Of a stretch of DNA of 64,000 nucleotides, positions 60,542 through 64,000 are shown in pieces. Made by a program: the position numbers and the translations under genes. Numbering within the stretch: position 1 is the first letter of the stretch; every line of letters begins with the position of its first letter. The stretch is from Halomonas sp. CH40 (GTDB lineage Bacteria > Pseudomonadota > Gammaproteobacteria > Pseudomonadales > Halomonadaceae), in assembly GCA_041875495.1 (NCBI GenBank), contig CP112982.1, positions 2,728,001 through 2,792,000 on the forward strand, written 5' to 3'. The notes beneath the pieces were generated by a model. It ran no database searches. It was not told the origin of the DNA and worked only from the letters and a program-made list of their open reading frames with translations.

Positions 60542-60602
60542 GACATGCCGCTCTGGTCATTCAGAGCGGCGATTTCTGTTATAGCCTTTTCAGGAGATCC
60601 AC

Positions 60603-61028
60603 ATGGCGACTGAACGCACGCTCTCTATTATCAAGCCCGACGCCGTAGCAAAAAACGCCATTGGCGACATCATTGCCCGCTTTGAAAAAGCTGGCCTCAA
60701 GGTAGTGGCCGCCAAAATGCTGCACCTGTCTGAAGAGAAAGCCGGTGGTTTCTATGCCGAACACAAAGAGCGTCCGTTCTTCAAGGATCTGGTTGGCTTC
60801 ATGACCTCTGGCCCGGTCGTGGTTCAGGTACTTGAAGGTGATGATGCGATTAGCAAAAATCGCGAACTGATGGGCGCCACCAACCCGAAAGAAGCCGCTC
60901 CTGGCACCATTCGTGCGGATTTTGCGGAAACTATTGACGCCAACGCTGTCCATGGTTCTGATTCACCGGAAAGCGCCGAGCGTGAAATCGCCTATTTCTT
61001 CGGCAACGACGAAATCTGCCCGCGCTAA
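60603..61028 (+). CDS. ndk: Nucleoside diphosphate kinase
   Basis: A 141-residue enzyme balancing NTP pools by a phospho-His mechanism. It opens [18 protein letters not shown] and carries the active-site His in [24 protein letters not shown] lies seven bases upstream. Isolated by hairpins on both sides, so transcribed on its own, between isc and rlmN as in Pseudomonas. Confidence 0.97.
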   Translation: MATERTLSIIKPDAVAKNAIGDIIARFEKAGLKVVAAKMLHLSEEKAGGFYAEHKERPFFKDLVGFMTSGPVVVQVLEGDDAISKNRELMGATNPKEAAPGTIRADFAETIDANAVHGSDSPESAEREIAYFFGNDEICPR

Positions 61029-61073
61029 GCAGGCAGACCAGCGCCGTACCAACGCCTGTTGCCGGCCATTTTC

Positions 61074-61100
61074 GCGGGGGCCCAAGCCCCCGCCTCTTTT
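61074..61100 (+). terminator. Intrinsic terminator of ndk
   Basis: An 8-bp stem GCGGGGGC/GCCCCCGC with a CCAA loop followed by CTCTTTT, 45 bp after the ndk stop. Confidence 0.85.
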
Positions 61101-61116
61101 CTGAACGCTGACCATC

Positions 61117-62304
61117 ATGACCACCACCGCTGCCCAATCAGTTCCTGCTGTATCGTCACACACGCCAGAGCAAACGCCGACGGCTGAATCCACCCCACAA
61201 CGCCAGAATCTGCTCGGAATGTCCCGCGAGCAGATGGAAGCTTTCTTCCTGGCTATTGGCGAAAAGAAATTTCGCGCCAACCAGATGATGAAATGGATCC
61301 ACCACGAAGGCTGTGACGACTTTGCAGCAATGACCAACCTTTCCAAGCCGCTGCGCGAAAAACTTGCCAAAGTGGCTGAGATTCGCGGCCCTGGGGTTGT
61401 CTACGAAGGCGCTTCCAACGACGGTACGCGCAAATGGGTGCTGGAAGTGGAAGATGGCAGCTATGTCGAAACCGTGCTGATTCCTGCGGATAACGGCAAG
61501 CGCCGGACTCTGTGCGTTTCTTCACAGGTGGGCTGTTCGCTTGACTGCAGCTTCTGCTCAACCGGTAAGCAGGGCTTCCAACGCAACCTGACCGCCGCTG
61601 AAATCATTGGCCAGGTATGGGTGGCTCAACGTAGTGTCGGCCCGCGCCGGGATTCAGGCAACCGCCCGGTAACCAACGTGGTAATGATGGGCATGGGCGA
61701 GCCGCTGCTCAACTACGATAACGTTGTACCCGCCATGAAGCTGATGCTTGATGATAACGGCTATGGCCTGTCAAAACGCCGAGTGACCCTGTCAACGTCT
61801 GGCGTTGTCCCGATGATCGACAAACTGGGCGACGACATAGACGTCAGCCTGGCGATCTCCCTGCATGCGGCCAACGATGAATTGCGCACCGAACTGGTGC
61901 CGCTCAACCGCAAGTATAATATCCGCTGCCTGATTGATGCCTGTCATCGCTATCTCTCAAAGTGCGCCGATAATCGCCTCATCACGATTGAGTACACCCT
62001 GATCAAGGACGTTAACGATCAGCAGCAGCATGCCGAAGAACTGGCAACACTGCTGGATGAACTGCCTTGCAAGATCAACCTGATTCCATTTAACCCGTTT
62101 CCCCATTCAGGTTATGAAAAGCCCTCACGCAATCAGTGCATGCGTTTCCAACAATGGCTTTACGATCTGAAACATACTGCTACCATTCGCACCACGCGCG
62201 GTGACGATATTGATGCAGCCTGCGGCCAACTGGTGGGCCAGGTCAAAGACCGCACCAAACGCCATGCTCGCTATATTCAGTCGATCCAGATCGATGCCGA
62301 TTAA
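61117..62304 (+). CDS. rlmN: Dual-specificity RNA methyltransferase RlmN
   Basis: A 395-residue radical-SAM enzyme that makes 2-methyladenosine at A2503 of 23S rRNA and A37 of some tRNAs. The cluster motif [15 protein letters not shown] (C-x3-C-x2-C) is present, with [15 protein letters not shown] and the methyl-carrying Cys in the C-terminal DAACGQL. The first ~30 residues are a Thr/Pro/Gln-rich tail not shared by E. coli RlmN (384), so a later start is possible. Confidence 0.96.
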   Translation: MTTTAAQSVPAVSSHTPEQTPTAESTPQRQNLLGMSREQMEAFFLAIGEKKFRANQMMKWIHHEGCDDFAAMTNLSKPLREKLAKVAEIRGPGVVYEGASNDGTRKWVLEVEDGSYVETVLIPADNGKRRTLCVSSQVGCSLDCSFCSTGKQGFQRNLTAAEIIGQVWVAQRSVGPRRDSGNRPVTNVVMMGMGEPLLNYDNVVPAMKLMLDDNGYGLSKRRVTLSTSGVVPMIDKLGDDIDVSLAISLHAANDELRTELVPLNRKYNIRCLIDACHRYLSKCADNRLITIEYTLIKDVNDQQQHAEELATLLDELPCKINLIPFNPFPHSGYEKPSRNQCMRFQQWLYDLKHTATIRTTRGDDIDAACGQLVGQVKDRTKRHARYIQSIQIDAD

Positions 62305-62417
62305 GCTGGCCATGATAGCCTCTACTGGAATACGTCATCAGGCAGAGGCTTGACTTACGCCTTACACGGCGCTTTGATGGACACATTTTGACGACTCACC
62401 CTGCACTGAGGATAGCG

Positions 62418-63155
62418 ATGATCAATCAACGCAGATGTCACCTCCCCCGTTCAGGGGCATTGCTGACAGCGCTATTGATCACGCTGTGGTTGTCTGGCTG
62501 TGCCGCAAACACAGGCATGACAGCCCAGCAACGCCCTGAAGCTGTAGATGCCTACACACAACTGGGCGTTGCCTACTTTGAACGCAACAATCTGAGCCGC
62601 GCCCTGGATGCGTTGAGTCGCGCGCTGGAAATTGCGCCTGAGCATGCCGAAGCACTTCAGGCACTGGCCTTGGTCTATCAGCAACAGGGCGAAATGGCCC
62701 TTGCCAGAGAGCATTTTCAGGAAGCACTAGAGAATGCGCCGGATTTTACCCAGGCGCGCAATAACTTTGCTGCTTTTCTGTATGCACAGGGTGACTATCA
62801 GGCGGCTTGTGAACAGCTTGAAACAGCCTCTCAAGCCGCCAACTATCCACGCAGATCACAGCTTTTTACTAATTTAGGCCAGTGCTATATTGCACAAGAT
62901 CAGATTGACCCGGCGCGTAATGCCTTACAGCGCGCCCAACAGATAGACCCGCGCTATGCGCGCAGTTATTACCTTTTAGCCGAGTTAGAGTTTTCACAGG
63001 GCAATGATTCCCAAGCCTGGCGATCCATGCAGACTTATTTGCAGCTGGCAAATCCAAACCGTGAGGCACTGCAGATGGCCATTGATATTGCTTACAGTCG
63101 TGGCGAAGATGCCATTGCCGCCGACTACCAGCGTCAGCTTGACCAGTTCGAATAA
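62418..63155 (+). CDS. pilW: Type IV pilus assembly lipoprotein PilW/PilF (TPR)
   Basis: A 245-residue outer-membrane lipoprotein with lipobox LSGC near residue 28 and about six tetratricopeptide repeats (e.g. AYTQLGVAYFERNNLSRALD, LQALALVYQQQGEMALAR). In Pseudomonas PilF is the pilotin that multimerises the PilQ secretin. The start at 62418 has GAGG six bases upstream; a TTG at 62388 would add ten residues. It lies between rlmN and rodZ, its standard place. No other pilus gene is in the window. Confidence 0.9.
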   Translation: MINQRRCHLPRSGALLTALLITLWLSGCAANTGMTAQQRPEAVDAYTQLGVAYFERNNLSRALDALSRALEIAPEHAEALQALALVYQQQGEMALAREHFQEALENAPDFTQARNNFAAFLYAQGDYQAACEQLETASQAANYPRRSQLFTNLGQCYIAQDQIDPARNALQRAQQIDPRYARSYYLLAELEFSQGNDSQAWRSMQTYLQLANPNREALQMAIDIAYSRGEDAIAADYQRQLDQFE

Positions 63156-63204
63156 TGTTGCCTAAAGCCCTGTTCACCGCTTATTTATTGAAGGATGCTC
63201 AGCC

Positions 63205-64000
63205 ATGAGCGATACACACACCCCAGAACAATATAATCAAACGCCCACCGTTTCTCCCGGTGAGCAATTACAGCGTCAACGTGAACAACTTAACATTTCT
63301 GTTGAAGAGGCTGCCGAAGCGCTGCACCTGCGTCCTGCCGTTATTAACGGCCTTGAACACGACAATTACGACGAGATACCGGTACCTACCTATCGTCGTG
63401 GTTACCTGCGTGCCTATGCCAGGTATCTGAATATCGATGAAACGCTGGTGCTTGACGCCTATAAAGCGCGCAATGGCAGCCAGGAAACCACTGACCGCAA
63501 GGTATCGCCCGTATCAGTCAAAAAGCCGCCTTCACGCATCGGTGCCGTGCTGTTCAAACTGTTCACTCTGGCGGTAATCCTCGGCTTGATTGCGGTGACC
63601 GTGATGTGGTGGCAAAGCCGTGGTGGCAGCACTCCCCCAGGGTTGGAAGACTCCTCTCAGCTGAGCGCGGAAGATAGCAATATTGCAACCAGCAATTCGG
63701 CCGCCCGCAACGCCGATAACAACGCGGCGACAGCCATCACGGCTGATGACGACCAGCGCACAGACAACACCAGCACAGACAGCGCTGACCCAGAGGCGCC
63801 ACTGAATGATTCCATGCCCCTCACCCAGACCGATGAATCTGCTGACACTACCGGCACTGTCAACAATTCCCTGCCAGACACGGATACTGCGCAGATCAGC
63901 GCTGACGCCGGCACGACGTTACAGGACGCTGACCCACAGACCAGCAATGGGCAGGCTGACGACCAACTTGACGAAGAACAGACAAGCGATGAACAGCTTG
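63205..64000 (+). CDS. rodZ: Cytoskeletal protein RodZ, N-terminal part (3' end outside window)
   Basis: The frame from ATG 63205 is open to the window end (265 residues). It begins with an Xre-type helix-turn-helix domain (GEQLQRQREQLNISVEEAAEAL to YRRGYLRAYARYLNID), which binds MreB, then a basic juxtamembrane segment and one membrane helix (about 112-132, LFKLFTLAVILGLIAVTVMWW). The periplasmic linker seen so far is very rich in Asp, Thr, Ser and Asn. The terminal DUF4115 domain is not in the window. 49 bp after pilW with AAGGATG before the start. Confidence 0.93.
   Translation, partial: MSDTHTPEQYNQTPTVSPGEQLQRQREQLNISVEEAAEALHLRPAVINGLEHDNYDEIPVPTYRRGYLRAYARYLNIDETLVLDAYKARNGSQETTDRKVSPVSVKKPPSRIGAVLFKLFTLAVILGLIAVTVMWWQSRGGSTPPGLEDSSQLSAEDSNIATSNSAARNADNNAATAITADDDQRTDNTSTDSADPEAPLNDSMPLTQTDESADTTGTVNNSLPDTDTAQISADAGTTLQDADPQTSNGQADDQLDEEQTSDEQL

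Overview
The window is a stretch of chromosome from a halophilic gammaproteobacterium, most likely Halomonas or a close relative in the Halomonadaceae. Three things point there: gene order that follows the Pseudomonas/Oceanospirillales core (rpsU-dnaG-rpoD; apaG-apaH-rsmA-pdxA-surA-lptD; ftsB-ispD-ispF-truD-surE-pcm-nlpD-rpoS; queA-tgt-yajC-secD-secF-suhB-trmJ-cysE-isc-ndk-rlmN-pilW-rodZ), many acidic periplasmic and linker regions, and a pair of betaine-type BCCT transporters. I saw no insertion sequence, prophage, CRISPR array or rRNA gene. It is mostly housekeeping DNA with several lineage-specific changes.

Layout. 1-6.4 kb: end of an AEC permease, an exported PQQ-type sugar dehydrogenase-like protein, then a universal stress protein followed by two near-duplicate BCCT compatible-solute transporters, each with its own terminator. 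6.4-13.7 kb: a DnaQ-like exonuclease coupled to a cNMP/CBS/DUF294 nucleotidyltransferase, a DUF4168 periplasmic protein, an EamA exporter, MtgA, and the glutathione-dependent formaldehyde pair FrmA/FghA. 13.8-18.2 kb: the macromolecular synthesis operon rpsU-dnaG-rpoD with an attenuator after rpsU. 18.5-30.2 kb: tsaD, folB, folK, then cca-apaH-apaG-rsmA and pdxA-surA-lptD on the minus strand, with the peptidoglycan-recycling pair amgK-murU divergent from lptD. 30.2-34 kb: a heptanucleotide tandem repeat in front of an OsmC protein, speD, and alr-lpxL. 34-42.6 kb: rpoS, nlpD, a DUF368 lipid-carrier translocase, pcm, surE, truD, ispF, ispD, ftsB and a DUF482 acyltransferase-fold protein. 42.8-48.1 kb: an overlapping three-gene signalling unit (hybrid histidine kinase, REC-GGDEF-EAL protein, HexR). 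48.1-64 kb: RidA, tRNA-Leu(CAA), queuosine genes, Sec accessory genes, suhB, an outer-membrane barrel, trmJ, cysE, a reduced isc locus, ndk, rlmN, pilW and the start of rodZ.

The observations most worth following are: (i) the suhB product has lost essentially every metal-binding residue of inositol monophosphatases while keeping the fold and locus, which suggests a pure transcription-factor role; (ii) the isc locus is reduced to iscR-iscS-iscA, with iscU, hscB, hscA and fdx absent and the IscU-binding tail of IscS missing; (iii) a cytosolic hybrid kinase, a c-di-GMP phosphodiesterase with a dead GGDEF domain, and HexR are physically overlapped, which would link c-di-GMP signalling with central carbon control; (iv) the stress protein is followed by tandem BCCT transporters that lack the long BetP-type osmosensing tail; (v) an eight-unit heptamer repeat sits in the leader of the OsmC gene; (vi) a DUF368 translocase is inserted between pcm and nlpD. 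Assignments rest on reading translated sequences against remembered family features; no database search was run.
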